Shown piece by piece: positions 8,890-17,049 of a stretch of 64,000 nt of DNA. How positions within the stretch are numbered: the first letter of the stretch is position 1; each line of letters starts with the position of its first letter. Source of the DNA: Nitrospirillum viridazoti (GTDB lineage: Bacteria > Pseudomonadota > Alphaproteobacteria > Azospirillales > Azospirillaceae); NCBI RefSeq assembly GCF_007827975.1, contig NZ_VITT01000012.1; one strand, written 5' to 3'. The notes under the pieces were generated by a model, which was not told the origin of the DNA, searched no databases, and saw nothing but the letters and a program-made list of their open reading frames with translations. The translations under genes were made by a program, and so were the position numbers.

Positions 8890-9508
8890 CCCCGCCACCC
8901 TGCGCCGCCACGACCTTGTCCACCTGTCCCCCGAGGCGTGGCGCGGCCAGGTGGCCGGCCTGGTGGAGGAGGTTGCCGATTGGGCGGACTTGGGCCGCCC
9001 CGCCATCTTCCGGCAGCGTGTCTGCGCCGACCCCGACGGCGCCGTCCCGCTGGGCCTACCCCTGCCGCCGGGCATGGCGCGCAAGCGGCTGGCCCTGTCC
9101 TGTCCGCCCGCCGCCGTGGCCCGGGTGGCGCCGCCGCCGCCGCTGCGCGACGCCCGGTCTGCGGCCCCCGCCGGGTGGCGGCCGGTGATCGAGGCTTTGC
9201 TGGCCGCAGATCCGTCCTGGCGCTGTTTCGGCAGCCTGGCGTGGCAGCACCTGACCGGCCTGCCCTACCTGACCGACACGTCCGACCTGGACCTGCTGAT
9301 CACCTGCGCCAGCGGCGCGGACGCGGCGCGGGTCACGGCGGCGCTGGGCGGCATCGCCGCCTGGGCCCCCGTACGCCTGGACGCGGAACTGCTGTCCTTG
9401 GATGGCAGCGCCGTGCAATGGCGGGAATGGCTGTCGGATGCCCCCCACCTGCTGGTCAAGACCCGATCCGGGCCAGCCCTGGTCGCGCGGGAGGCGCTGT
9501 TCCCATGA
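8882..9508 (+). CDS. mdcG: Phosphoribosyl-dephospho-CoA transferase
   Basis: A 208-residue nucleotidyltransferase that loads the prosthetic group precursor onto MdcC. The nucleotidyltransferase signature is intact: Gly117-Ser118 followed by TDTSDLDLLI, with Asp135 and Asp137 as likely metal ligands. The N-terminal half is arginine- and proline-rich, as usual for MdcG. It overlaps mdcE by eight bases and mdcB by four (ATGA). The enzyme is needed for maturation rather than catalysis. Confidence 0.9.
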   Translation: MVDPATLRRHDLVHLSPEAWRGQVAGLVEEVADWADLGRPAIFRQRVCADPDGAVPLGLPLPPGMARKRLALSCPPAAVARVAPPPPLRDARSAAPAGWRPVIEALLAADPSWRCFGSLAWQHLTGLPYLTDTSDLDLLITCASGADAARVTAALGGIAAWAPVRLDAELLSLDGSAVQWREWLSDAPHLLVKTRSGPALVAREALFP

Positions 9509-10374
9509 CAATGCCGCAGACAGCACCGGCGCAGCCGGCCTTCCCCATCCTGCACCCTGAACACCGGACCAGCCCGGACTGGATCGGCAGGCAGGCGGCG
9601 CGGGCCCTAATCCTGGAGGTGGAGACCTGGCCCAAACCCGGCCTGGTCAGCCATATCGACAGCGGCGCGCACCGGGACATGGACGCGGCCCTGTTGCGCC
9701 TCAGCGCCCGGACGCTGGAACCGTATTTCGTCGCCCTGGCCGAGGCTGGTGCCGCCGACGCCGGCATGGACCGCCTGCGCCTGATCGGGCTGGAGGCGGA
9801 GGCGGCGATGCGCCAAGCCACCGGCAACGTGAACACCCATCGCGGGGCGATTTTCGGCCTGGGCCTGCTGGCGGCGGCGGCGGGTCTGGCCGGGGCCTGC
9901 GCCTGGCGGCCGCCCTTGGGAACCCTGGTCGCCGCGCGCTGGGGCCGTGAAATCATCGAGAAGCCGCAGGAAACCGCCAGCCACGGCGGCATCGTGGCGC
10001 GCCGCTACCGCGCCGGCGGCGCCCGCGAGGAGGCTGCCGCCGGCATGCCATCGGTCTACGATGTCGCGCGCCCGGCCCTGCGGGAGGGGCGCCGCCTGGC
10101 GACGAGCGATGAGGAGGCCGCGCGCGTCCACGCCTGCATGGCGCTGATCGCCACCGTGGAGGACAGCAACCTGCTGTATCGCGGCGGCATCGACGGGCTG
10201 GCCTTCGCGCGGGCGGCGGCCCTGCGCTTCCTGCGGGACGGCGGCGTCGGGTGTCGGCATTGGCGCTGGGCGGCCAAGGCCATCCATGACGACTTCGTCG
10301 CCCGCAATCTCAGCCCCGGCGGCTGCGCCGACCTGCTGGCCATGGCGCTGTTCACGGAGGCGCTGGAATCGTGA
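9505..10374 (+). CDS. mdcB: Triphosphoribosyl-dephospho-CoA synthase
   Basis: A 289-residue CitG-family enzyme that condenses ATP with 3'-dephospho-CoA to make the MdcC prosthetic group precursor. Family landmarks are WPKPGLVSHIDSGAHRDMD (about residues 42-60) and NVNTHRGAIFGLG (108-119). The frame is open upstream to 8938, but that extension lies wholly within mdcG; ATG 9505 overlaps the mdcG stop. The stop overlaps the GTG start of mdcH. Placing mdcB after mdcG differs from the Klebsiella gene order (mdcABCDEFGH). Confidence 0.9.
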   Translation: MTMPQTAPAQPAFPILHPEHRTSPDWIGRQAARALILEVETWPKPGLVSHIDSGAHRDMDAALLRLSARTLEPYFVALAEAGAADAGMDRLRLIGLEAEAAMRQATGNVNTHRGAIFGLGLLAAAAGLAGACAWRPPLGTLVAARWGREIIEKPQETASHGGIVARRYRAGGAREEAAAGMPSVYDVARPALREGRRLATSDEEAARVHACMALIATVEDSNLLYRGGIDGLAFARAAALRFLRDGGVGCRHWRWAAKAIHDDFVARNLSPGGCADLLAMALFTEALES

Positions 10375-11321
10375 GCCTCGCCCTGCTCTGCTCCGGCCAA
10401 GGCCGGCAGGATCGTGGCACCTTCACCTTGCTGGCGGATGAGCCGGCGGCGCGTCCCATCCTCGACGCCGCCACCGCCCCGCTGGGCACAGATCCCGCCG
10501 AGTTCTGCCGGACAGCGCCGGAGGAGACGCTGCATGCCAACCGGGCGGGGCAAATCCTGTGCGCGACCCGCGCCCTGGCCGCCGCGGCCGCCCTGTTCCC
10601 GGACGGGGCGCCGCAGGGAACCATCGTCGCAGGTTACAGCGTCGGCGAAATGGCCGCCTGGGGCATCGCCGGCGTGTGGTCGCCCATCGACACCCTGGTG
10701 TTGGTGGAGCGGCGGGCGAAGGCCATGGACATGGCTGGCGGGTCGGACGACCAGCTTGCCCTCGTGCGGGGATTGGCGCGCGAAACGGTGGAGCGGCTGG
10801 CCCGGCGGTTCGACTGCGCCATCGCGATCGTCAACCCCGGCCGGCTGTTCATTGTCGGCGGGACGCGGGCGGCGACGGAGGCCTTCTGCGCCGCCGCCTT
10901 GGAAGCGGGCGCCGCGCGCGCCGGCCCTATGAGCGTGCGCGTCGCCTCGCACACGCCGCGCCTGGCCGGCGCGGTTGCGCCCTTCGCCACGGCCCTGGCG
11001 GCGGTGCCGGCCAAGGCCCCCGCCCTGCGCCTGATGACCGCCAGCGGCGCCACGCTGGTGACGCGGCCGGACCGGGCGCTGGCCGGGTTGGCCGCGCAAC
11101 TGGCCGAAACCATAGACTGGGCGGCCGTGTTGGAGGCCCTGGCCGAACGTGGCGTGACCACAATCCTGGAACTGGGGCCCGGCCGCGCCCTGGCGGACAT
11201 GGCGGCGGCGACCCTGCCCACCGCCGAGGTGCGCGCCCTGGACGATTTCCATAGCCTGGCCGGCGCGCGGGCATGGCTGAAGGATCACCTGGGCCGGTGT
11301 ACGGCCGGCGTCGGGGAATGA
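10371..11321 (+). CDS. mdcH: Malonyl-CoA:ACP transacylase of malonate decarboxylase
   Basis: A 316-residue acyltransferase that primes the MdcC carrier. The FabD-like fold is marked by CSGQGRQ at the N-terminus, the nucleophile elbow GYSVGE with Ser90, and a later RVASHTPRL segment bearing the likely catalytic histidine. The GTG start at 10371 overlaps the mdcB stop. It is the last gene of the mdc operon; a long inverted repeat begins two bases after its stop. Confidence 0.9.
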   Translation: MSLALLCSGQGRQDRGTFTLLADEPAARPILDAATAPLGTDPAEFCRTAPEETLHANRAGQILCATRALAAAAALFPDGAPQGTIVAGYSVGEMAAWGIAGVWSPIDTLVLVERRAKAMDMAGGSDDQLALVRGLARETVERLARRFDCAIAIVNPGRLFIVGGTRAATEAFCAAALEAGAARAGPMSVRVASHTPRLAGAVAPFATALAAVPAKAPALRLMTASGATLVTRPDRALAGLAAQLAETIDWAAVLEALAERGVTTILELGPGRALADMAAATLPTAEVRALDDFHSLAGARAWLKDHLGRCTAGVGE

Positions 11322-11322
11322 T

Positions 11323-11382
11323 AAGTCTCCATGGTTCAGCGATAGCGCCGGGCCCCTGCGTCCGGCCAATGAATGGAGACTT
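11323..11382 (+). promoter_or_regulatory. Long inverted repeat that would pair with the nitroreductase ribosome-binding site
   Basis: AAGTCTCCAT (11323-11332) and ATGGAGACTT (11373-11382) are perfect 10-bp complements. The 40-nt interval contains a smaller GCCGG/CCGGC stem. The right arm holds the GGAG that serves the ATG at 11390, so folding would hide the Shine-Dalgarno. No U-tract follows, so it is a poor intrinsic terminator. A leader-type control element or mRNA stabiliser is inferred. Confidence 0.45.
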
Positions 11383-11389
11383 CCCAGAC

Positions 11390-11986
11390 ATGACGACGGA
11401 CGTTCCGCAGCGCACCGCCGACCACCCCATCGACCCCGACATCCTGGCGCGCTGGTCGCCCCGCGCCTTCGACGGGTCCACGTTGGACGACGCGACGCTG
11501 GCCACCCTGTTCGAGGCGGCGCGCTGGGCGCCGTCGGCCTTCAACGCCCAGCCCTGGCGCTTCGTTTACGCCCACCGCGGCACCCCGGAATGGGAGACGC
11601 TGCTGTCCGCCCTGGTGCCGCGCAATGCCGCCTGGGTGCAGCACGCCTCCGTCCTGCTCTTCGTCCTGTCCGACACCCTGTTCCTGGCGCCCGGCCAGAC
11701 CGAGCCGGTGCCGGCCACGACCAACAGCTTCGATGCCGGCGCCGCCTGGGCCCTTCTGGCCCTGCAAGCGCAGAAATTGGGACTGCACACCCACGCCATG
11801 GCCGGCTTCGACCGGGCGCGGGCCACCGAGGTGACCGGGGCCGGCGACCGCTTCCGCGTCGAGGCGGCCGTGGCCATCGGCCGCAAGGGCGATCCGTCCG
11901 CCTTGCCGGAACCTCTGCGGGCTCGCGAATTCCCCAGCCCCCGCCGCCCCCTGGCCGAAACCGCCCATCGGGGCCACCTGCCCTGA
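11390..11986 (+). CDS. Nitroreductase-family FMN oxidoreductase
   Basis: A 198-residue member of the nitroreductase fold. It starts with the typical RWSPRAFDGSTLDDATL, followed by EAARWAPSAFNAQPWRFVY, where the arginine and serine contact FMN phosphate, and ends with an AVAIGRKGDP segment. It likely reduces a quinone, nitro or enone compound with NAD(P)H; the substrate is unknown. Upstream in-frame starts exist at 11273 and 11369, but ATG 11390 is preferred for its position after GGAGAC. It follows mdcH by 68 bp. It lacks the features of RutE despite RutA/RutB-like genes elsewhere in the window. Confidence 0.85.
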   Translation: MTTDVPQRTADHPIDPDILARWSPRAFDGSTLDDATLATLFEAARWAPSAFNAQPWRFVYAHRGTPEWETLLSALVPRNAAWVQHASVLLFVLSDTLFLAPGQTEPVPATTNSFDAGAAWALLALQAQKLGLHTHAMAGFDRARATEVTGAGDRFRVEAAVAIGRKGDPSALPEPLRAREFPSPRRPLAETAHRGHLP

Positions 11987-12067
11987 CCATCGGGGGAAGC
12001 GGCGGCACCACCGCCGCCGCTTCCCACCCGCGCTTCCCATTCCCCCCAAGCAAGTGCCCAGGCGCCC

Positions 12068-12081
12068 CTGATCAAGATCAG
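12068..12081. promoter_or_regulatory. FNR/CRP-family-like palindrome
   Basis: CTGATC-AA-GATCAG is a perfect inverted repeat that resembles the FNR/FixK consensus TTGAT-N4-ATCAA, with both outer bases changed. It lies about 170 bp upstream of the MFS gene. No convincing -10 box sits at the spacing expected for class II activation, so the call is tentative. Confidence 0.3.
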
Positions 12082-12154
12082 CGGGCGGCATTTGATATGC
12101 TGCACCGCAACGCATAGGTCATGGCCACTCAGGCCGAGCCGGTAAAAATGCGAC

Positions 12155-12204
12155 GGGCAGTTGGGTCCCTGCGGACCCTGGGCAGTTGGGTCCCGCCGGA
12201 CCCT
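12155..12204 (+). repeat. Two tandem 25-bp units, each a GGGTCC/GGACCC hairpin
   Basis: Copy 1 is 12155-12179 and copy 2 is 12180-12204. Both contain GGGTCC-N4-GGACCC. The only differences fall in the loop (CTGC against CGCC), so the stem is fully kept. They lie 44-93 bp before the MFS start, in its probable 5' leader. Two identical small hairpins in a row could be RNA structures or a double protein-binding site. Confidence 0.7.
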
Positions 12205-12247
12205 GACGGTGCCGATGCCGGCACCCTTCATAAAGGGGAATAGCGCC

Positions 12248-13519
12248 ATGACCGTCCTCGGCCCCGTGGCGGAGCCTGTTCCGGCCGCGCGCATGACGCC
12301 GGCCCAGGCCCGCGTTCTGTTCGCCGCCACCATGGGCAATTTCATGAGCGCCACGCCGGTGCTGTACACCGTGTTCGGCATGGTGCTGATCCCCATTTCC
12401 AAGGAATTCGGCTGGCCCCGGGCACAGGTCTCGGGCGTGCTGGGCTTGGCAGCACTGTGCGCGGCGGCAATGGCCTTCGCCACCGGGCCGCTGGTCGACC
12501 GTTATGGGCCGCGCCGCCTGATCCTGATGGGCAGCCTGTCGTTCGCGGTGGCGCTGGGCCTGTTCTCCCTGGCGCCGGCCCGCGTGCTGCCATTCTACGG
12601 CCTGTTCCTGCTGGCCGACATCGCTGCCGCCTTCGCCTCGCCCATGACCTACAGCAAGGCGGTGTCCGGCTGGTTCGACCGGGGGCGCGGGGCAGCGCTG
12701 GGCTTCGCTGGCGGTGTGGGCAACGGCCTGGGCGCCACGGTCATCCCCATCATCGGCGGCCTGCTGCTGTCGCGTTTCGACTGGCGGGTGACCTATCAGG
12801 GCATGGCCCTGATGGTGGGGGCCATCGGCTTCCCCATCCTGCTGCGGTATTTACGTGACCCGCCGCCCGGCGGCCTGCGTGACGCGGGACCCGCGCGGGC
12901 GGAGAAGGGGACGGCCCCGGCCAACGACCTGACCCTGCGCCAGGCGGTCGGCACCCGGGCCTTCTGGATCACGGCCCTGGCCATCGGCCTGTGTGCCGCC
13001 TGCATGACGGCGATGTTCACCAACGTCGTGCCGGTGCTCACGGAGCGGGGCTTCGCCCTGGCCGATGGGGTGACGGTGGTGACCGTCTTCGCCCTGGTGT
13101 GCGCCGTGGCGCAATGGCTGATGGGCCTGGTGCTGGACCGCATCGCCACGCCGCTGATCCTGGTGCCCTTTTACCTGCTGGGCCTGGGCGGCCTGCTGCT
13201 GCTGCAATACGGGCCCAGCATGCCCTGGCTGGTGGCGGCCGGTGTGATGATGGGCTTGGGCCTGGGTGCGGAGTACAGCGCCCTGCCCTTCCTGGTGTCG
13301 CGCTATTTCGGCTTCCGCAGCTATGGCGCCATCGCCGGCGTGCTGTACGGCGGCATCAATGTCGGCATGGGGCTGATCCCCTTCGCCATGAACGGCATCT
13401 TCGACGCCTATCGGTCTTACGACCCGGCGCTGCACCTGATCCAGGGCCTGATGCTGGCCGCCACCGCCGCCTTCCTGTTCCTGCCGGCGCATAATGGTAC
13501 CGTGTCCCACGGCCGCTAG
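12248..13519 (+). CDS. MFS transporter, OFA-like organic acid carrier family
   Basis: A 423-residue inner-membrane carrier with 12 predicted spans. The MFS signature between spans 2 and 3 is visible as GPLVDRYGPRRL, and a second copy in the C-terminal half as GLVLDRIATPLI. Similarity is to the oxalate/formate antiporter and monocarboxylate group, so an organic acid is the likely cargo. ATG 12248 is chosen over an in-frame upstream start at 12161 because AAGGGGAA lies upstream and the extension is the hairpin repeat. It ends 74 bp before convergent wrbA. Confidence 0.85.
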   Translation: MTVLGPVAEPVPAARMTPAQARVLFAATMGNFMSATPVLYTVFGMVLIPISKEFGWPRAQVSGVLGLAALCAAAMAFATGPLVDRYGPRRLILMGSLSFAVALGLFSLAPARVLPFYGLFLLADIAAAFASPMTYSKAVSGWFDRGRGAALGFAGGVGNGLGATVIPIIGGLLLSRFDWRVTYQGMALMVGAIGFPILLRYLRDPPPGGLRDAGPARAEKGTAPANDLTLRQAVGTRAFWITALAIGLCAACMTAMFTNVVPVLTERGFALADGVTVVTVFALVCAVAQWLMGLVLDRIATPLILVPFYLLGLGGLLLLQYGPSMPWLVAAGVMMGLGLGAEYSALPFLVSRYFGFRSYGAIAGVLYGGINVGMGLIPFAMNGIFDAYRSYDPALHLIQGLMLAATAAFLFLPAHNGTVSHGR

Positions 13520-13552
13520 GCCGGATGGCCGCGCCGACATTTGCGGGCTACA

Positions 13553-13578
13553 GCGGCATGGGGCTCGCCCCATGCCGC
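13553..13578. terminator. Hairpin between convergent MFS and wrbA genes
   Basis: GCGGCATGGGG and CCCCATGCCGC form a perfect 11-bp stem with a CTCG loop in the gap between two convergent genes. There is no U-tract on either side, so it may act as a transcript-end stabiliser or a weak bidirectional terminator. Confidence 0.5.
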
Positions 13579-13592
13579 CGAGGTTACCCGGT

Positions 13593-14195
13593 TCAGCCGA
13601 ACAGCTTGGCCGCCAGCGTGGCGACATGGGCGCCCTGGAAGCTGGCGATGCCCAGTTCCGCTTCCGACGGCTGGCGGGAGCCGTCGCTGGCCGACAGTGT
13701 GGTGGCGCCATAGGGCGTGCCGCCCTGCACCGCGCCCAGCTCACCCAGGCGGGGCTCGGCATAGGGCACGCCCACCACCACCATGCCGTGGTGCAGCAGG
13801 CTGGTGTGGAAGGACAGCAGGGTGCTTTCCTGGCCGCCATGCTGGGTGGCGGTGGAGGCGAAGACGCTGCCGATCTTGCCGATCAGCTTGCCCTGGGCCC
13901 ACAGGCCGCCCGTCTGGTCCAGGAAGTTGCGCATCTGGGCCGCCATCATGCCGAAGCGGGTGGGCGTGCCGAAAATGATGGCGTCATAGTCCGCCAGCTC
14001 TTCCGGGGCGGCGATCGGCGCCTCCTGGTCCAGCTTGGCATAGGCCTTTTCCGCCACGTCGCGCGGCATCAGTTCCGGCACGCGCTTCACCACCACCTCG
14101 GTGCCGGCCACGGACTTGGCGCCGTCGGCCACGGCGTAGGCCATCTTCTCGACATGGCCCCAGGTGGAATAGTAAAGGACAAGGATCTTCGCCAT
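13593..14195 (-). CDS. wrbA: NAD(P)H:quinone oxidoreductase WrbA
   Basis: A 200-residue flavodoxin-fold enzyme that reduces quinones by two electrons, avoiding semiquinones. The FMN phosphate loop is at residues 8-14 (YYSTWGH, usually YYSTYGH). Other WrbA landmarks are IIFGTPTRFGMMAAQMRNFL and SVFASTATQHGGQE; the C-terminus PYGATTLSASDGSRQPSEAE is diagnostic. The start is ATG 14195. It is divergent from the TauD gene across a 215-bp gap. WrbA often accompanies aromatic catabolism, which fits the neighbourhood. Confidence 0.95.
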   Translation of the reverse strand: MAKILVLYYSTWGHVEKMAYAVADGAKSVAGTEVVVKRVPELMPRDVAEKAYAKLDQEAPIAAPEELADYDAIIFGTPTRFGMMAAQMRNFLDQTGGLWAQGKLIGKIGSVFASTATQHGGQESTLLSFHTSLLHHGMVVVGVPYAEPRLGELGAVQGGTPYGATTLSASDGSRQPSEAELGIASFQGAHVATLAAKLFG

Positions 14196-14410
14196 CGTCA
14201 GTCTCCAGGCGGGTTATGGGTGGCCGGCATATGCCACGGCCCCCATGGCCCGCCAAGGCATGGGCCGCCTGAGGCAAGTTCCCGGGCAGTTCTGGACAAG
14301 ACGGGCAGGATGGCCTTCCCTACCCTCACACTCGCGACGGACCTGGTGTCGTGGATGCTGGGACATCCCCATCGGACGGTCCGCGAGACAGGAGTAATGA
14401 GGAGAGGTTG

Positions 14411-15268
14411 TTGGAAACCCTCGAAGCCCTGCGCACGCGCCCCCTGAAGCCTGGTTTCGGCGCGGAAATTCTGGATGTGGATCTGAAAACGGCGTCGCCG
14501 GCGGAAATGGACCAGGTGGTGGAGGCCTTCCACCGCCATGGTGCCATCCTGCTGCGCGGCCAGGATTTGGACCCCGCCGGCCTTAAGGCCTTCCTGGGCC
14601 GCTTCGGCCCCCTGGAGGGCCACACCCAGAAACAGTTCACCCTGCCCGACCACCCCGAGGTCTACATCCTGTCCAACAAGGTGGTGGACGGTAAGCCCAT
14701 CGGCGCCCACAACGACGGCGTGGGCTGGCACACCGACTATTCGTACAAGGCCGAGCCGGTAATGTGCACCATGCTGTACGCGGTGGAGGTACCGGCCGAA
14801 GGCTCGGACACCCTGCTGGCCGACCTGTGCGCCGCCTATGACGCCCTGCCGGAGGAGCGGCGGGCTCAGCTGGACGGGCTACAACTGCACCACAGCTACG
14901 AATACTTCATGACCAGCCGCCAGTACCTGCGGGTGGACCAGTTGAGCCCGGAACTGAAGGCGGAGAATCCGGACGTCATCCATCCCCTGATCCGCACCCA
15001 TCCCGCCGACGGGCGCAAGGCCCTGTGGGTCAGCACCGGGACGGTGAAGGAAGTGGTGGGCATGCCCAACCCGCAGGGGCTGGAACTGCTGGACGAGCTG
15101 GTGGCGTTCGTGACCCAGGACCGCTTCGTCCATGCCCATAAATGGCAGGTGGGCGACATCCTCATCTGGGACAACCGCTGCACCCTGCACACCGGCACCC
15201 TGTACGACGACAAGAAGTACACCCGCCTGATGCACCGCATGTGGGTGAAGGGCGACCGGCCTTTTTAA
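14411..15268 (+). CDS. TauD/TfdA-family Fe(II)/2-oxoglutarate dioxygenase (first copy)
   Basis: About 285 residues. The facial triad is present: GWHTDYS gives His107 and Asp109, and the distal histidine lies in WDNRCTLHTGTL. The 2-oxoglutarate-binding arginine follows in RLMHRMW. The reaction is oxidative hydroxylation or cleavage using 2-oxoglutarate and O2. No ATG gives the conserved N-terminus. I chose TTG 14411, which follows AGGAGAGG and places HTD at exactly the same residues as in the paralogue at 17049-17879; TTG 14408 or GTG 14351 are alternatives. The substrate is unknown. A terminator follows. Confidence 0.85.
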   Translation: METLEALRTRPLKPGFGAEILDVDLKTASPAEMDQVVEAFHRHGAILLRGQDLDPAGLKAFLGRFGPLEGHTQKQFTLPDHPEVYILSNKVVDGKPIGAHNDGVGWHTDYSYKAEPVMCTMLYAVEVPAEGSDTLLADLCAAYDALPEERRAQLDGLQLHHSYEYFMTSRQYLRVDQLSPELKAENPDVIHPLIRTHPADGRKALWVSTGTVKEVVGMPNPQGLELLDELVAFVTQDRFVHAHKWQVGDILIWDNRCTLHTGTLYDDKKYTRLMHRMWVKGDRPF

Positions 15269-15332
15269 ATTCCCTTAGGCGCCGGGGCCGGCGTCGCCGA
15301 CCTTCGGTTCAGGATGGTCGATCTCCGAAGAC

Positions 15333-15365
15333 TGGCCGTAGGCATGATCCCACGGCCACTTTTTT
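15333..15365 (+). terminator. Rho-independent terminator after the first TauD gene
   Basis: TGGCCGT (15333-15339) pairs with ACGGCCA (15352-15358) and is followed by CTTTTTT. It lies 65 bp after the TauD stop and just upstream of the SDR gene, so the two genes are probably separate units. Confidence 0.65.
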
Positions 15366-15381
15366 ACCGATGGGGCGTTTG

Positions 15382-16260
15382 ATGACGACGACAAGACCGC
15401 GCACCTGGCTGATCACCGGCGTCAGTTCGGGTTTCGGCCGGGCGCTGGCCCAAGCGGCGCTGGAGCGGGGCGATCGGGTTTGGGGTACCGTGCGGAGCGA
15501 GGCCGACGCCGACGCCTTCCGCGCCCTGGCGCCGGACCTGGCCCGCGCCCCCATCCTGGACGTGACGGACGAGACGGCGGCGCACCGCGTGGCCGCGGCG
15601 GTGGAGGCCGATAGCTTTGGCATGGGTGGGGGCGGCATCGACATCCTGGTCAACAACGCCGGCTATGGCCTGGTGGGCGGCGTGGAGGAAACCAGCCTGG
15701 CCGACGCCCGCGCCCAGTTCGAGGTCAACGTCTTCGGCGCGCTGGCGATGATGCAGGCCGTGCTGCCTTACATGCGCGGCCGCCGGGCCGGGCACATCGT
15801 CAACATCACCTCCGTCTCCGGCTTGGTGGGCTGGCCCAGCCTGGGCCTTTATTCCGGCAGCAAGTTCGCGCTGGAGGGCATCACCGAGACCCTGGCGCAG
15901 GAGGTGGCGCCCCTGGGCATCAAGGTGACGATGGTGGAGCCCGGCGGCTTCCGCACCGACTTCGCCGGCCGCTCGCGCAAGCGCAGCGAGGCGGACACGG
16001 ACCGTCCCGACCTGACCGCCGACTACGACGCCACCGTCGGCGCATGCAAGCGCATCCTGGCCAGCCACGCCGGCCAGGAGCGGGGCGACCCCGCCCGCGC
16101 GGCGCTGGCTATCCTGAAGGCCCTGGACGCGGAAACCCCGCCCCTGCGCCTGTTGCTGGGCGAGGACGCCGTGGGCTACGCGACCATGAAGCTGACCCGC
16201 CAGCTGGCCGATATCGAGGCCTGGCGGGCCGTGTCGGTGGATACCGATTTCCGGGCGTGA
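15382..16260 (+). CDS. Short-chain dehydrogenase/reductase
   Basis: A 292-residue classical SDR. The nucleotide-binding motif TGVSSGFGRA is at the N-terminus, NNAGYG follows, and the catalytic serine lies in NITSVSGLVG. YSGSK supplies the Tyr-x-x-x-Lys pair. The arrangement and length fit the SDR subgroup often annotated as oxidoreductase/3-oxoacyl reductase-like; the substrate cannot be assigned. ATG 15382 is preferred over the in-frame ATG at 15370 and a long upstream extension through the TauD gene. It converges on the cysteine hydrolase gene with a terminator between. Confidence 0.86.
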   Translation: MTTTRPRTWLITGVSSGFGRALAQAALERGDRVWGTVRSEADADAFRALAPDLARAPILDVTDETAAHRVAAAVEADSFGMGGGGIDILVNNAGYGLVGGVEETSLADARAQFEVNVFGALAMMQAVLPYMRGRRAGHIVNITSVSGLVGWPSLGLYSGSKFALEGITETLAQEVAPLGIKVTMVEPGGFRTDFAGRSRKRSEADTDRPDLTADYDATVGACKRILASHAGQERGDPARAALAILKALDAETPPLRLLLGEDAVGYATMKLTRQLADIEAWRAVSVDTDFRA

Positions 16261-16273
16261 CGCCCACGACGGA

Positions 16274-16307
16274 AGCCAAGCGCGTTCAACCGGGAACGCG
16301 CTTGGCT
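16274..16307. terminator. Strong bidirectional terminator hairpin
   Basis: AGCCAAGCGCGTTC and GAACGCGCTTGGCT form a perfect 14-bp stem around AACCGG. It lies between the convergent SDR and cysteine hydrolase genes and likely ends transcription from both sides. Confidence 0.75.
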
Positions 16308-16332
16308 CCAGCCCCTTGTTCAACGGACGGCG

Positions 16333-17049
16333 TCACACCCGATTCCAGGCCGCCGCCACATCCGCGCTTTCCACCAGCAGGGCGCAGTTCTTGGACAGGG
16401 CGTGCAGGGCGCCCCAGTGCAGGGCCGGCTCGTACGCGGCGCAGGCGTCGGCCACGATGAAGACGTGGAAGTCGCGATGAAAGGCGTCGCGCACCGTGCA
16501 GTCGACGCAGCATTCGGTGGTGAAGCCGCAGACCACCAGGGTGTCGATGCCCCGGGCCCGCAGCCGCGCCTCGAAATCCGTGCCGGCGAAGGCGGAGAAC
16601 AGCACCTTCTCCACCTCCATCTCGCCCGGTTCGGGCGCCACGCCATAATAGTCGGCGCCGGGGGTGCCGGCGCGGCAGATGCCCACCGCCTCCGCGGGCC
16701 AACCCCGCCGCTCATAAAGGGCCTTCAGGGCAGCACCATCCGTTTCCGGCCGGGTGATGACGCGGATGAAAACGGGCGGCACGCCGGCGGCGCGGGCGGC
16801 GGCCAGCAGCGGGCGGATGCGGTCCAGCGTCGGCTCGACGACGCCGAGGTCCAGGCCCGCCTGGCCGATGGCGCCCTGGGGCGCGATGAAGTCCACCTGC
16901 GGGTCGATGACCAGCAGGGCCGTGCGGTCCGGCCGGATCATGGGCGGCAGCGCCGCCGCCGGCACCGGCGGGTCCAGCGTCAGGGTGACGGTCACGGCCC
17001 CGTCTGGGACGCCCTTTGCCGGGACACCTTCTTTCAGGATCGTCGGCAT
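16333..17049 (-). CDS. Isochorismatase-like cysteine hydrolase (RutB/amidohydrolase type)
   Basis: A 238-residue member of the cysteine hydrolase fold. The catalytic triad is intact: Asp49 in LLVIDPQVDF, Lys148 in EKVLFSAF and Cys181 in TTECCVDCT. Relatives cleave C-N bonds, for example RutB (ureidoacrylate), maleamate amidohydrolase and N-carbamoylsarcosine hydrolase. It is the last gene of the receptor-RutA-TauD-hydrolase operon. ATG 17049 overlaps the TauD stop, which rules out the longer upstream frame to 17295. With a RutA-like oxygenase in the same operon, hydrolysis of an opened amide or ureide is inferred. Confidence 0.87.
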   Translation of the reverse strand: MPTILKEGVPAKGVPDGAVTVTLTLDPPVPAAALPPMIRPDRTALLVIDPQVDFIAPQGAIGQAGLDLGVVEPTLDRIRPLLAAARAAGVPPVFIRVITRPETDGAALKALYERRGWPAEAVGICRAGTPGADYYGVAPEPGEMEVEKVLFSAFAGTDFEARLRARGIDTLVVCGFTTECCVDCTVRDAFHRDFHVFIVADACAAYEPALHWGALHALSKNCALLVESADVAAAWNRV

